64,000 nucleotides of DNA, from contig NZ_FPJZ01000007.1 of the NCBI RefSeq assembly GCF_900119485.1, positions 40,430 through 104,429 on the forward strand, in the 5' to 3' direction. This DNA comes from Thermoactinomyces sp. DSM 45891. GTDB taxonomy: Bacteria; Bacillota; Bacilli; Thermoactinomycetales; Thermoactinomycetaceae. This document shows, piece after piece, positions 43,256 through 51,926 of this stretch. The first letter of the stretch is position 1; each line of letters begins with the position of its first letter. Position numbers and translations under genes: made by a program. The notes below the pieces were generated by a model, which saw nothing but the letters and a program-made list of their open reading frames with translations, had not been told where the DNA came from and did no database searches.

Positions 43256-44410
43256 ATGAGAATGGATACAAAATTAATTCACGGTGGGATTTTTGGAGAT
43301 GAACATACGGGGGCTGTAAGTGTTCCGATTTATCAAGTGTCGACTTATAAACAAGATGGAGTAGGAAATCATAAAGGATTTGAATATTCCAGGACAGGCA
43401 ATCCAACGCGTCATGCGCTTGAGGTATTAATTGCAGACTTGGAAAATGGAACCCGTGGGTTTGCATTTTCATCAGGTATGGCCGCAATTTCAACGATTGT
43501 TAGTTTGTTTAGTCAAGGAGATCATCTAGTAGTTGGAGATGATATTTATGGCGGGACGTATCGCGTATTAAGCAACGTCTTTAACCGATTTGGAATTGAA
43601 AGTACGCTAGTAGACACAAGTGTACTATCTAATGTAGAAGCGGCGATTCGCCCTAATACGAAAGCGATCTATATGGAAACGCCAAGTAATCCATTACTAA
43701 AAGTGACAGATATAAAAGGGCTTGCAGTCATTGCAAAAAAACATAATTTGCTTAGTATCGTGGATAATACTTTTCTAACTCCATACTGGCAAAACCCACT
43801 TGATTTAGGTGCAGATATTGTTCTTCATAGTGCTACGAAATATTTAGGTGGACATAGTGATGTGGTTGCTGGTTTAGTAGCAGTAAAAGAAGAAGAACTA
43901 GGTGAGCAGTTGCATTTTGTCCAAAATTCAATCGGGGCGGTACTTGGACCACAGGATTCGTGGCTGCTTATCAGAGGATTAAAGACACTCGGATTGCGGA
44001 TGAAAGCGCATGAAGAGAATGCGCTTCAATTAGCAAAGTGGCTCTCCAAGCAAGATCAAGTAAGCAAGGTTTACTACCCAGGACTTGAAACCCACAAGGG
44101 GCATGAAATGGCAAGCACGCAGGCGAGAGGATATGGTGGGATTATCTCCTTTGATGTAGGAAGTGAAGAGCGCGCGGATCACATTTTAAGTAAAACAAAA
44201 TATTTTACTTTGGCTGAGAGTTTAGGAGCAGTGGAAAGCTTGATTTCGGTACCTGCTCGCATGACTCACGCATCGATTCCAGCAGAAAGGCGTGCTGAAC
44301 TAGGGATTACAGACGGTCTCATTCGGATTAGTGTTGGAGTAGAGGATGTAGAAGATCTGATCCAAGATTTAGCACAAGCAATGGAAGTGATTGCGGGGAG
44401 TAACGTGTGA
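43256..44410 (+). CDS. mccB: Cystathionine gamma-lyase/homocysteine gamma-lyase (MccB)
   Basis: A 384-residue PLP enzyme of the Cys/Met metabolism family. The PLP lysine is Lys195 in SATKYLGGHSD. SSGMAAIS and the C-terminal SVGVEDVEDLI are family hallmarks. With MccA it turns homocysteine into cysteine. It starts 5 bases after mccA. The next gene overlaps its stop (GTGA), so mccA-mccB-yuzD-yuzB may be one transcript. Confidence 0.9.
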   Translation: MRMDTKLIHGGIFGDEHTGAVSVPIYQVSTYKQDGVGNHKGFEYSRTGNPTRHALEVLIADLENGTRGFAFSSGMAAISTIVSLFSQGDHLVVGDDIYGGTYRVLSNVFNRFGIESTLVDTSVLSNVEAAIRPNTKAIYMETPSNPLLKVTDIKGLAVIAKKHNLLSIVDNTFLTPYWQNPLDLGADIVLHSATKYLGGHSDVVAGLVAVKEEELGEQLHFVQNSIGAVLGPQDSWLLIRGLKTLGLRMKAHEENALQLAKWLSKQDQVSKVYYPGLETHKGHEMASTQARGYGGIISFDVGSEERADHILSKTKYFTLAESLGAVESLISVPARMTHASIPAERRAELGITDGLIRISVGVEDVEDLIQDLAQAMEVIAGSNV

Positions 44411-44730
44411 ATCAAACGTCCATAATTGAGGTTTTGGTATATGGGACAAAAGAAAATTGTTCCAGTTGCGTTACCCTACCTTCTGCTGTCGAAACAGCTA
44501 GTTGGCTTGAAGCCGCTTTGCTGAGAAAATATGGAGAGCAGGTAAAAGTTCGCTATATCGATATTTGTGCTCCTGAAAGTGAGAAGGATCAAGCGTTTTC
44601 TAACCGTATTATCGAGGAGAATTTGTGGTATCCTGTTGTGGTGATTCAAGATGAAATTCTCGCGGAGGGGAATCCGAAATTAAGGGCATTGTATCAATAT
44701 ATAGAGGATCTGGGTGTAAAACCGATTTGA
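44407..44730 (+). CDS. yuzD: YuzD family protein (DUF1462, thioredoxin-like)
   Basis: A 107-residue soluble protein. It has a CSSC pair (ENCSSCVTLPS, about 18-21) at the start of a thioredoxin-like fold and the conserved NRIIEENLWYPVVV segment of the YuzD family. The GTG start overlaps the mccB stop. In B. subtilis yuzD neighbours yutI; here it is inserted behind the cysteine-synthesis pair. Its function is unknown; a redox or Fe-S role is suggested by neighbours. Confidence 0.82.
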   Translation: MNQTSIIEVLVYGTKENCSSCVTLPSAVETASWLEAALLRKYGEQVKVRYIDICAPESEKDQAFSNRIIEENLWYPVVVIQDEILAEGNPKLRALYQYIEDLGVKPI

Positions 44731-44751
44731 AGAGTGAAAGGGTAGAGGAAC

Positions 44752-44991
44752 GTGCGGCCACTCATTGAGTTTTGTGTAAACAACGTAACTCCAGAGTTAG
44801 CAGAAGTAAAAAAGAAGCTCGAAACGAACCTCGATTATGATGTGCTGGATTATGGATGTCTAGGATACTGCGGAATTTGTGCCACACAGCCTTATGCGCT
44901 AGTCAATGGCGATATGATCAAAGCCGATACAGCCGAGGAGCTACTCATTGCAATTCATAAGGCAATCGATGAGATGGAGATTCGTTTTTAG
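44752..44991 (+). CDS. yuzB: YuzB family protein (DUF1450)
   Basis: A 79-residue protein with cysteines in the FCVNN and GCLGYCGICA motifs of the YuzB/DUF1450 family; such a cluster could bind metal or a Fe-S centre. GTG start after GTAGAGGAAC. Follows yuzD by 21 bases. Function unknown. Confidence 0.85.
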   Translation: MRPLIEFCVNNVTPELAEVKKKLETNLDYDVLDYGCLGYCGICATQPYALVNGDMIKADTAEELLIAIHKAIDEMEIRF

Positions 44992-45001
44992 GGATCAAAA
45001 A

Positions 45002-45035
45002 AAGAGGGGATGGCTATGGGAGGCCATCTCCTCTT
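45002..45035. terminator. Terminator between yuzB and mqnE
   Basis: AAGAGGGGATGGC pairs with GCCATCTCCTCTT (one wobble). The longer T-run is on the minus strand, so it mainly ends the mqnE transcript. Confidence 0.75.
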
Positions 45036-45051
45036 CCTATGAAAACAATCG

Positions 45052-46149
45052 TTACTTCTTGAGTGCAGGTTCGAACACTTTAATTTCATTATAGAATGTA
45101 TCACGCTCCACTGGGATTCGATCTGCCCCCTGAATCAGCCAGACGAGTTCATCACGGGTCAATGCACTTTGAGTAAGCGCTCCGACGGCATGACTAATTC
45201 GTTCTTCCACTAGAGTCCCATGGATATCAGAAACTCCATAATGCATGGATAGCTGAGTAAGCTGTGTGCCGATATTGATCCAGTAGGCCTTCACGTGTGG
45301 GAAGTTGTCCAACATGAGGCGGCTAATGGCAAGAGTACGCATATCATCCATCGCGGATGTTCGGCGACGAATTCCTGCGTTGATGCTACGTGGCTGCATA
45401 GCAAGTGGGATAAATACGAGATAGCCATTGGTTTCGTCTTGTAGCTCCCGTACTCGCATCATATGGATGAGGCGTTCTTCTTTTGTCTCGATTGAGCCGT
45501 ATAGCATGGTAGCATGTGTCTTTAATCCGAGATTATGAGCAATATGGTGCGCTTCTAGCCATTCATCAGTGCTTGCTTTATCGGGGCTCATTTTTTCTCG
45601 ATAGCGCTCGGTAAGAATTTCAGCCCCACCACCAGGCATGGTATCTAGGCCGGCGTTTACAAGAGCGCGCAGAACTTCTTCAGGAGATTGTCCACTAATC
45701 TTCGCGAAAAATTGAATTTCAGCCCCTGTATATGCTTTTATAGTTACATTTGGATAATTCTTTTTTAAAATCGAGATGGTATCGAGATAGTAATCAAATG
45801 GCACTTCATGGTTGTGCCCACCTACTATATGAAACTCACGAATATTATCTGTCATTCGGTGTCCGACATATTCTAATAGTTCCTCAGGAGACATCGTATA
45901 AGCGCCCTCTTCTCCTGGATCACGGCGGAACCCACAAAATGAACATTTTGCTTCACATACGTTCGTGGGGTTAATGTACATATTTTGAATAAAGTACACC
46001 TTTTTACCATTACGGCTCAGGTTTACTTCATTAGCTAACTGTGCGATCGAGAGCAGATCTGGCGTTTCATATAAGTACAAACCATCTTGTAGAGTTAAAC
46101 GCTCGCTATGGCGTACTTTGTCTGCAATTTCCTGGAATCGGGTATCCAT
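45052..46149 (-). CDS. mqnE: Aminofutalosine synthase (MqnE)
   Basis: A 365-residue radical SAM enzyme. The cluster cysteines are Cys65, Cys69 and Cys72 (CEAKCSFCGF). The MqnE-type pattern AYTGAEI, DTMPGGGAEIL and HATMLYGSIET is present. It makes aminofutalosine from a chorismate-derived enolpyruvyl benzoate and SAM in the futalosine route to menaquinone. I chose the ATG at 46149 with GAGGGGAAG 8 bases upstream; the ATG at 46194 would add 15 residues containing the SD. MqnC-type cyclase is the alternative family, but the motifs favour MqnE. Confidence 0.88.
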   Translation of the reverse strand: MDTRFQEIADKVRHSERLTLQDGLYLYETPDLLSIAQLANEVNLSRNGKKVYFIQNMYINPTNVCEAKCSFCGFRRDPGEEGAYTMSPEELLEYVGHRMTDNIREFHIVGGHNHEVPFDYYLDTISILKKNYPNVTIKAYTGAEIQFFAKISGQSPEEVLRALVNAGLDTMPGGGAEILTERYREKMSPDKASTDEWLEAHHIAHNLGLKTHATMLYGSIETKEERLIHMMRVRELQDETNGYLVFIPLAMQPRSINAGIRRRTSAMDDMRTLAISRLMLDNFPHVKAYWINIGTQLTQLSMHYGVSDIHGTLVEERISHAVGALTQSALTRDELVWLIQGADRIPVERDTFYNEIKVFEPALKK

Positions 46150-46463
46150 TTTGACTTCTTCCCCTCTCAAGCCATAAAAAATAAGACGAAACATGCTATG
46201 ATATTGATAAGCTCAATAACGATTTTCGACTTTGAAAGATGACCTCATTCTAACATAATCGAACGAAAGATGTAATTGGTATCGAAGAAAGAGGGAATTT
46301 GGTCAGGTACTACCTTTCGTGTCACTGTTTGTCTGTATGAATCATACAGAAAATAACAATTTAGAAAAAAATGTAAAAAAGTGGTTCCGTTTTGTCGGAG
46401 GAATGGTGTATACTAGAAAATGGTAGATAGTCCACTTTTAGAAGTATAAAGGGGGGGTTTCCG
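46150..46463. other. Intergenic region between divergent mqnE and the Spo0E-like gene
   Basis: This 314-base stretch holds the promoters of two divergent genes. TATACT at about 46411 is a fair -10 box for the plus-strand gene but lacks a clear -35. No ORF with an SD site is seen. Confidence 0.4.
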
Positions 46464-46703
46464 TTGTTGAAGCGGAAACTAGAGGAACAGATTGAGGTAG
46501 TTAGACTGAAAATGGAAGACACAGCCAAAATAATGGGAATCGGTCACCCGATTGTTTATCAGCTGAGTGTTGAACTTGATCAACTTCATAACGAATGGCA
46601 TCGCATGTGCGGAGGTAAGAAGAAAAATATCTACAAAATTCGCAAAAATCATATTCATGTGAAAGAATGTTCAGCCATCGAAATGTATCAATATGTAGGC
46701 TAA
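46464..46703 (+). CDS. Spo0E-like aspartyl phosphatase
   Basis: A 79-residue protein. Residues 5-45 form the helical hairpin of the Spo0E family; the signature reads SVELD in place of the usual SQELD, so the key Glu-Leu-Asp is kept. Such proteins dephosphorylate Spo0A~P and delay sporulation. The C-terminal 30 residues are basic and not part of the family core. TTG start behind AAAGGGGGGG. It is monocistronic. Confidence 0.75.
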   Translation: MLKRKLEEQIEVVRLKMEDTAKIMGIGHPIVYQLSVELDQLHNEWHRMCGGKKKNIYKIRKNHIHVKECSAIEMYQYVG

Positions 46704-46772
46704 TCCTTTGTAAGTAGCTTGAATTGTTCTTCTCCTGAGAAGTATACTGGATCTACAGGAGGGTGAATTCCA

Positions 46773-47129
46773 ATGATTATATTAACAGAGGAAGCTGTAC
46801 TTAAAGTCAAAGAAATGTTAACTGATACAGATAATCCAGAGCAACAATTCTTGCGTGTAGGTGTTACCCAAGGCGGTTGCAGTGGTCTTTCATATAGTTT
46901 GGGTTTTGATGAACAGCAAAACCCAGGTGATACGGTACTTGATCTACATGGGGTGAAAGTAATTATTGATGAAACGAGTCGCCCCATTCTTGCTGGAACC
47001 GTTATCGATTATAAAGAGTCCATGATGGGTGGCGGTTTTAGCATTGAAAATCCTAATGCGATCGCAAACTGTGGCTGTGGTTCATCATTCCGAACAGCAA
47101 CAGAGGCTGGAAAACCAGGAGATTGCTAA
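46773..47129 (+). CDS. yutM: A-type Fe-S carrier protein (HesB/IscA family, YutM-like)
   Basis: A 118-residue protein with the three family cysteines: one in QGGCSGLSY and two in NCGCGSSF. A-type carriers pass clusters from the SUF scaffold to target proteins. An extra Cys at the end (GKPGDC) is unusual. ACAGGAGG precedes the ATG. Confidence 0.9.
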   Translation: MIILTEEAVLKVKEMLTDTDNPEQQFLRVGVTQGGCSGLSYSLGFDEQQNPGDTVLDLHGVKVIIDETSRPILAGTVIDYKESMMGGGFSIENPNAIANCGCGSSFRTATEAGKPGDC

Positions 47130-47139
47130 TAAAAATGAG

Positions 47140-47186
47140 AAAAAGCTTTCATTCAGAAGTGGTGGTTATCTGAATGAAAGCTTTTT
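47140..47186. terminator. Strong terminator after the A-type carrier gene
   Basis: AAAAAGCTTTCATTCAG pairs with CTGAATGAAAGCTTTTT around a 13-base loop. It also serves the convergent zinc-ribbon gene. Confidence 0.85.
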
Positions 47187-47200
47187 CCTGTTGCTAAGAG

Positions 47201-47455
47201 CTATTCTCCGTGCTCTAAGACGATATCGATCATGGTATAACCACATGTAGGACAGTAGAGTTGGTGAGGACATTGATGATTCTCTAGGTCAGAGTATCCA
47301 TTTGTCGTCTTCAGCTGATCGATTTCTTCATAAGGGCTATAGTTGCCCATTAGAAAGGAAATCGGTCCATAATCGACTAGTAAAGTAGTGCAGAGTGGGC
47401 ACGTTTCGGAAATTTGATTGGTAAATCCGTTGCAGAGTGGGCACATATAGGACAC
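47201..47455 (-). CDS. Small zinc-ribbon protein, unknown
   Basis: An 84-residue soluble protein with three Cys pairs: CPLC at 5-8, CPLC at about 19-22 and CPTC at about 68-71, plus Cys62. Two four-cysteine metal sites are possible, as in zinc ribbons. The middle is acidic. GTG start with AAGGTAGG upstream. I do not recognise a named family. Confidence 0.6.
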   Translation of the reverse strand: MSYMCPLCNGFTNQISETCPLCTTLLVDYGPISFLMGNYSPYEEIDQLKTTNGYSDLENHQCPHQLYCPTCGYTMIDIVLEHGE

Positions 47456-47558
47456 GTTTTGGAACCTACCTTATCTTAGGAGAAGATGATATTTAGTAGG
47501 CTTCCAAAATGATGTGGATTCATACATGGTGAGATGAAAGTCTGTTAATGGACTATAT

Positions 47559-48539
47559 CTAAAACGACATACTCGAACTATGTCCCGGCTGCACTTTTGC
47601 CGCAGGGTCAATGTATCGTTTCGCGTGATTAATTGCGGTCGGAGCTTCACCAAATCCGACTGCAATTAACTTCACCTTCCCTGGATAATGCGCGATATCC
47701 CCAGCCGCATAGATTCCCGAAATATTGGTCTCCATACTGGAATTAACTAGGATTCCGTCATCTCCTACTTGTAGGCCCCAGTTTGCAATAGGTCCCAATG
47801 AGGAAACGAAACCATAACTTATAATAAGAGCATCTGCATGGACTTCTTCTGTGATCCCTAGTTTCTGGTTGCTGAGAGTTATGGAAGTAATTTGGCTCCC
47901 ACCATGTAACTTTGTAATTTCTCGCGGTGTAATGACCTGTACAGTGGACTGCTCGAGTAGTTCGACACTATGTTCATGAGCGCGGAATTTATCTCGACGG
48001 TGGACCAACGTAACACTTTTGGCAACGGGTTCGAGCATAAGGGCCCAGTCTAAGGCTGAGTCTCCGCCCCCGGCGATGACCACATCCAGTCCCGTAAAGC
48101 GCGAAACATCGTTTACAAAGTAAAAAAGATTCGTTTGCTCGAATCGAGTTGCATTTGGGAGTGAAATACGTCTTGGTTCAAAGGCACCACAGCCTGCTGT
48201 AATGATGATGGATTTGGAATAATGTGTTTGTTGATTGGTGACGATCTCAAATAATTGTTCATCTCTCTTATGAACTTCCATTACTTTCTCATCTAGACAA
48301 TATTCAGGTTTGAATATAGAGGCTTGTTCGATTAACTGATCGACAAGTTCTTGCGCTGTCACTTTTGGAAACCCAGCTACATCATAGATGTATTTATCTG
48401 GATACAGAGCCGATAACTGTCCGCCTAGTTGAGGCATGCTTTCGATTACTTTGACCGAAGACTTTCGCATTCCCGCATAAAAGGCAGCAAATAGTCCAGT
48501 AGGTCCTCCGCCAATAATTGTAATATCTGTAGGAATCAA
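47559..48539 (-). CDS. yumC: Ferredoxin/flavodoxin-NADP reductase, YumC type
   Basis: A 326-residue thioredoxin-reductase-like flavoprotein without the redox CxxC pair, as typical for YumC. FAD motif GGGPTGLFAA at the N terminus, NADP motif GGGDSALDWA at about 160, and the C-terminal GDIAHYPGK FAD-contact motif. It passes electrons from NADPH to ferredoxin or flavodoxin. I chose the TTG at 48539: GGAGGAAAAG lies 8 bases upstream, inside the longer frame from 48554. Confidence 0.9.
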   Translation of the reverse strand: MIPTDITIIGGGPTGLFAAFYAGMRKSSVKVIESMPQLGGQLSALYPDKYIYDVAGFPKVTAQELVDQLIEQASIFKPEYCLDEKVMEVHKRDEQLFEIVTNQQTHYSKSIIITAGCGAFEPRRISLPNATRFEQTNLFYFVNDVSRFTGLDVVIAGGGDSALDWALMLEPVAKSVTLVHRRDKFRAHEHSVELLEQSTVQVITPREITKLHGGSQITSITLSNQKLGITEEVHADALIISYGFVSSLGPIANWGLQVGDDGILVNSSMETNISGIYAAGDIAHYPGKVKLIAVGFGEAPTAINHAKRYIDPAAKVQPGHSSSMSF

Positions 48540-48857
48540 GGACTTTTCCTCCAAGGGTTAATTGATTTGGAATATAAAAAAAACTTAGAAACATTATACC
48601 AGAAAATTAACTGCTTTTCTTACTTATTTCCGTATTGGATAGATAAAACGCTTAGCATTTTAAAATAATCTTTTCGTGGCTATAAAACAAAATAACGGAC
48701 ACAATATATACAAAATCCCTTGCCAAATGTCTAAAGAGGTCATATGATAAGGTTTGGTAATTAGTATAAGGAACTCGTTGTTGGGCCTACATTTCTTAGT
48801 TTGTGAGAGAATAAACATATTTTGGTATGTGTAATAAGTAAATGGATGTGATGAATA
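48540..48857. other. Intergenic region between divergent yumC and NDH-2 genes
   Basis: This 318-base, AT-rich region holds the promoter at 48720-48748 and no visible ORF with an SD. A half-site TTTGTGAG at about 48799 recalls part of a Rex operator but is not a palindrome, so I do not call one. Confidence 0.4.
48720..48748 (+). promoter_or_regulatory. Sigma-A-type promoter of the NDH-2 gene
   Basis: TTGCCA (48720-48725), 17 bases, TATGAT (48743-48748), about 110 bases before the start codon. Confidence 0.5.
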
Positions 48858-50045
48858 GTGGCAACACCTAAGATTCTGGTTCTAGGTGCAGGTTATGGTG
48901 GTCTTATGACTGTGAAGGGTTTAACGAGAAGCCTAGGGGCTTCTGATGCGGAGATTACATTGGTGAACCAAAACCCTTATCATTACTTTACTACCGAGTT
49001 GCATAAACCGGCAGCTGGTACGGCTCATCATGATCACGCACGTGTAAACATCGCGTCCGTGATCAATACAAACCGCGTAAACTTTGTGGTAGATCGTGTA
49101 ACTTCGATCAATCCAAGTGAAAATAAGGTATACTTGGAAAATCATACCTTGGATTATGATCACTTAGTGATTGGGCTGGGAAGTGCCCCAGAGACATTTG
49201 GAATCAAAGGTCTTTTGGAAAATGCCTTCTTTATCCGCAACATCGACAGTGTTCGCATGATCCGTGAGCATATGGAATATATGTTTGCTCGCTATAAAAA
49301 TGATCCAAAAGAAGAGTATCTTACGATTGTTGTGGGTGGAGCAGGATTTACAGGGATTGAGTATGTTGGTGAGTTGGTAGATCGACTCCCAGAACTTTGC
49401 CGTGAATACGATCTTCCACAAGAAAAGCTACGGATTGTAAATATTGAAGCAGCACCAACTGTGCTACCTGGCTTTGATCAAGCACTTATTGACTACGCTG
49501 TAGAATACCTAAAAGGAAAAGGTGTAGAATTCTACCTTGGCGTACCGATTGAAGAGTGTACAAAAGATGGGGTTGTTTTAAAAGGCGGAGAAGAGATTAA
49601 ATCGTCTACTGTTGTCTGGACTGGTGGAGTGCGTGGTAACAAGCTGGTTGAGGAATCAGGCATTGAGACTATGCGCGGCCGTGTGAAAGTAGATGAAAAT
49701 TTACGTGCACCAGGTCATGATAACATTTATGTGTTAGGTGATAGCTCATTAGTCATCCCAAAAGAGGGCGAGCGTCCGTACCCTCCAACGGCACAGATTT
49801 CTACTCAACAAGGCCAATACCTTGGAAAGCACTTGCCTCAATTAATGAGGGGGGAAAGTGTTCACGCATTTCAATATGCACCTAAGGGAACGGTTGCTTC
49901 TCTAGGAAATCGTGTAGCGATTGGAGTTGTGGGATCCAAAAAGTTGTTTGGTGGTTCAGCGAGCTTTATGAAGAAACTAATCGATCTTCGTTGGTTATTT
50001 CTATTGGGTGGAATTTCACTCGTTCTCCGTAAAGGGAAACTATAA
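48858..50045 (+). CDS. ndh: Type II NADH dehydrogenase
   Basis: A 395-residue flavoprotein that passes electrons from NADH to menaquinone at the membrane face without pumping protons. FAD motif GAGYGGL at 10-16, NADH motif VVGGAGFTGIE at about 155, and the quinone-side pattern PPTAQISTQQG (AQ motif). The C-terminal amphipathic segment LIDLRWLFLLGG fits membrane binding. GTG start. It resembles YumB/YutJ of B. subtilis; which paralogue cannot be told. Confidence 0.92.
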   Translation: MATPKILVLGAGYGGLMTVKGLTRSLGASDAEITLVNQNPYHYFTTELHKPAAGTAHHDHARVNIASVINTNRVNFVVDRVTSINPSENKVYLENHTLDYDHLVIGLGSAPETFGIKGLLENAFFIRNIDSVRMIREHMEYMFARYKNDPKEEYLTIVVGGAGFTGIEYVGELVDRLPELCREYDLPQEKLRIVNIEAAPTVLPGFDQALIDYAVEYLKGKGVEFYLGVPIEECTKDGVVLKGGEEIKSSTVVWTGGVRGNKLVEESGIETMRGRVKVDENLRAPGHDNIYVLGDSSLVIPKEGERPYPPTAQISTQQGQYLGKHLPQLMRGESVHAFQYAPKGTVASLGNRVAIGVVGSKKLFGGSASFMKKLIDLRWLFLLGGISLVLRKGKL

Positions 50046-50056
50046 GTAAACAAATC

Positions 50057-50088
50057 AAAAAGCACTCTCCTCGATGGAGGGTGCTTTT
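50057..50088. terminator. Terminator between NDH-2 and hemQ genes
   Basis: AAAAGCACTCTCC pairs with GGAGGGTGCTTTT around a short loop. Confidence 0.8.
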
Positions 50089-50101
50089 GCTGTGCTAATT
50101 A

Positions 50102-50872
50102 TTATAAAGTGTTTAATGCGTCCGTAATGTCAGAGTGTGAAATGCAAGTAAACATCGGTACATCACGCAATGTATAGCGACTTGCCTCGGTCTCACGAAG
50201 GTCTTGTACTAATTGTAAGAAGTCTTTCGGATCATCGGTTTCAAACGCCACGACAAACTCATGGTCGTCAATCCCGAAGCTATAAGTCGTATTTAGTTTA
50301 ACAGATGGATAACGGCTTCCTACTTGAATATGCTCATCCATCATCCCTTGGCGAGCTGGGAAGGAGAGTTGATACCAATCGCGTGTCTTAATAAAAGGAT
50401 AAACGAATAAGTATTTAGATTGCCCTGGAATGATATGGGTGCGTGGATTTTGGTGCTCAGGGTCCATTTTATCTACATAAACACTACGTTTGGTAATCGA
50501 CAGATACGAATACGTAATGGTTAAATACTTTCCTAGACCAGTATGCATGAGTTCAGAGGTCATTTTTTGGAATGTCTCTAACTTATCGGCAATTCTCCAA
50601 AGCATTAATTCTGCGTCTGGGCGAATTCCCACCATCGAATAAGAGAGAATAAAATTCCCTTTCATTCCTTGATATTCTTTTACAACGGATGCGAATTCTG
50701 CCTTCCCTTGCGCCTGCTCTTCTTGCGGGAGACGACGCCAAGCAGGATCTACTTTAAAGAAAGAGAAATTTACATACTGGGTTGGTAACTGTGGACGTGG
50801 AGTCCCTTCAGAAGAAGATGGAGCGGCTCCAGGTCGCCCTGTAAAGGATGGTCTACCTTGTTGTGGTCTCAT
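50102..50872 (-). CDS. hemQ: Coproheme decarboxylase (HemQ)
   Basis: A 256-residue protein of the chlorite-dismutase family that turns coproheme III into haem b with peroxide. The haem ligand is His181 (MMDEHIQVG) and the reactive Tyr is Tyr154, at the family spacing of 27 residues. The N-terminal 30 residues (Pro/Gly/Ser-rich, MRPQQGRPSF) form an extra tail not found in most HemQ proteins. The minus strand start is an ATG at 50872. Confidence 0.92.
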   Translation of the reverse strand: MRPQQGRPSFTGRPGAAPSSSEGTPRPQLPTQYVNFSFFKVDPAWRRLPQEEQAQGKAEFASVVKEYQGMKGNFILSYSMVGIRPDAELMLWRIADKLETFQKMTSELMHTGLGKYLTITYSYLSITKRSVYVDKMDPEHQNPRTHIIPGQSKYLFVYPFIKTRDWYQLSFPARQGMMDEHIQVGSRYPSVKLNTTYSFGIDDHEFVVAFETDDPKDFLQLVQDLRETEASRYTLRDVPMFTCISHSDITDALNTL

Positions 50873-50970
50873 TCTTCATTCCTCACTTTTTGAGTAGCCT
50901 ATTTGTTCAACTATGAACAAGATCATCCTTATTGTGCCAAAGAAACTACCAAAACGCAAACGTTTTAGAG

Positions 50971-50999
50971 TTGACCCATAGAATGAGGTTAAGTAAGAT
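50971..50999 (+). promoter_or_regulatory. Sigma-A-type promoter of the yuiB-like gene
   Basis: TTGACC, 17 bases, TAAGAT; 42 bases before the ATG at 51042. Confidence 0.6.
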
Positions 51000-51041
51000 A
51001 GAGTTGGTTTTGTTATTAAGCTTTGAACGGAGGATAGATCA

Positions 51042-51317
51042 ATGGATGCTTCTATGCCGGTTTCGATACCACAGTTGCTCATTTCAATTGTGCTGTTGCT
51101 TGTTTTCTTCTTTGGTATTGGCTTTATTTTAAATATGATTCTTAAAACGACTTGGCTACCCATTATCGTGTATGCAGGGTTTGTTGCCTATATTGCATTT
51201 CAGATGAAACACATACATTTAGTGGATATTTCATGGTTAATCGCTGGGCTAGTAGGTGCTGTTGCGAGTGGATGGACCATTCAAACGTTACGAGTCAAAG
51301 GATATAAGATGTTTTAG
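51042..51317 (+). CDS. yuiB: YuiB-like small membrane protein
   Basis: A 91-residue protein with three membrane helices (about 9-31, 36-53 and 60-80). The first helix (LLISIVLLLVFFFGIGFILNM) and the TTWLP segment resemble YuiB of B. subtilis, which also lies in the yum/yui region. Function unknown. GGAGGA SD and its own promoter and terminator: monocistronic. Confidence 0.65.
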   Translation: MDASMPVSIPQLLISIVLLLVFFFGIGFILNMILKTTWLPIIVYAGFVAYIAFQMKHIHLVDISWLIAGLVGAVASGWTIQTLRVKGYKMF

Positions 51318-51337
51318 TATCAACGGAAGGGAATATG

Positions 51338-51384
51338 AAAACAGCTCACATCTTGTTACTGTAACAAGATGTGAGCTGTTTTGT
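51338..51384. terminator. Very strong terminator
   Basis: A perfect stem of about 21 base pairs (arms 51338-51359 and 51361-51382) with T-run and A-run sides, between convergent genes. Confidence 0.85.
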
Positions 51385-51398
51385 TTTGTTTGCCCTTT

Positions 51399-51872
51399 TT
51401 AAAACCAAACCACGTACATCATCAAGGCTATAAAAATCCCGAACCAAGCGCCGACAAATACTTCGATGGGTTTGTGTCCTAAAATTTCTTTTAGCCGATT
51501 TCGATGCTCCAAATTTAACTTGGACGTTCGAATTTCGTGGAGTAAGGCCGCGAAATCGTCAATAAGCTGATTGATAGCTTGGGCCTGCATACCTGCTTGC
51601 CTGCGAACCCCTGTGGCATCATACATGACAATGATACCAATGATGGTGGCGATTGCAAAAGAAGTCGTATGAAAGCCCTGTGTAATTCCGATTGCTGTTG
51701 CCAGTGAAGTTACCGCTGAGGTGTGTCCACTAGGCATTCCTCCTGAGAGATAGAACCATCTCCAATTCCATTTTCGATGTAGGGAGAAATTCCATAAGAC
51801 TTTTACGAGCTGGGCCAAAAAAATGGCAGTAAGCGAAGTCCATAGGCAAAAATTATCGAAGAGAGCAAACAA
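51399..51872 (-). CDS. yuiD: YuiD, divergent PAP2 family membrane protein
   Basis: A 157-residue protein with four membrane helices. The acid-phosphatase-like motif GGMPSGHTSAVTSL and the YDATGVRRQAGMQA segment define the YuiD (DUF212) group. It is probably a lipid phosphate phosphatase; not proved. TTG start at 51872 with AAAGGAGG 8 bases upstream. Confidence 0.85.
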   Translation of the reverse strand: MFALFDNFCLWTSLTAIFLAQLVKVLWNFSLHRKWNWRWFYLSGGMPSGHTSAVTSLATAIGITQGFHTTSFAIATIIGIIVMYDATGVRRQAGMQAQAINQLIDDFAALLHEIRTSKLNLEHRNRLKEILGHKPIEVFVGAWFGIFIALMMYVVWF

Positions 51873-51926
51873 TGTAATATCCTCCTTTCCCTTCGATGTA
51901 AGTTACCTAAGAGTTTGTTTCAAGGT

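Noticed and set aside
48790..48815. Rex operator before the NDH-2 gene
   Set aside because: Only one half of the palindrome is present.
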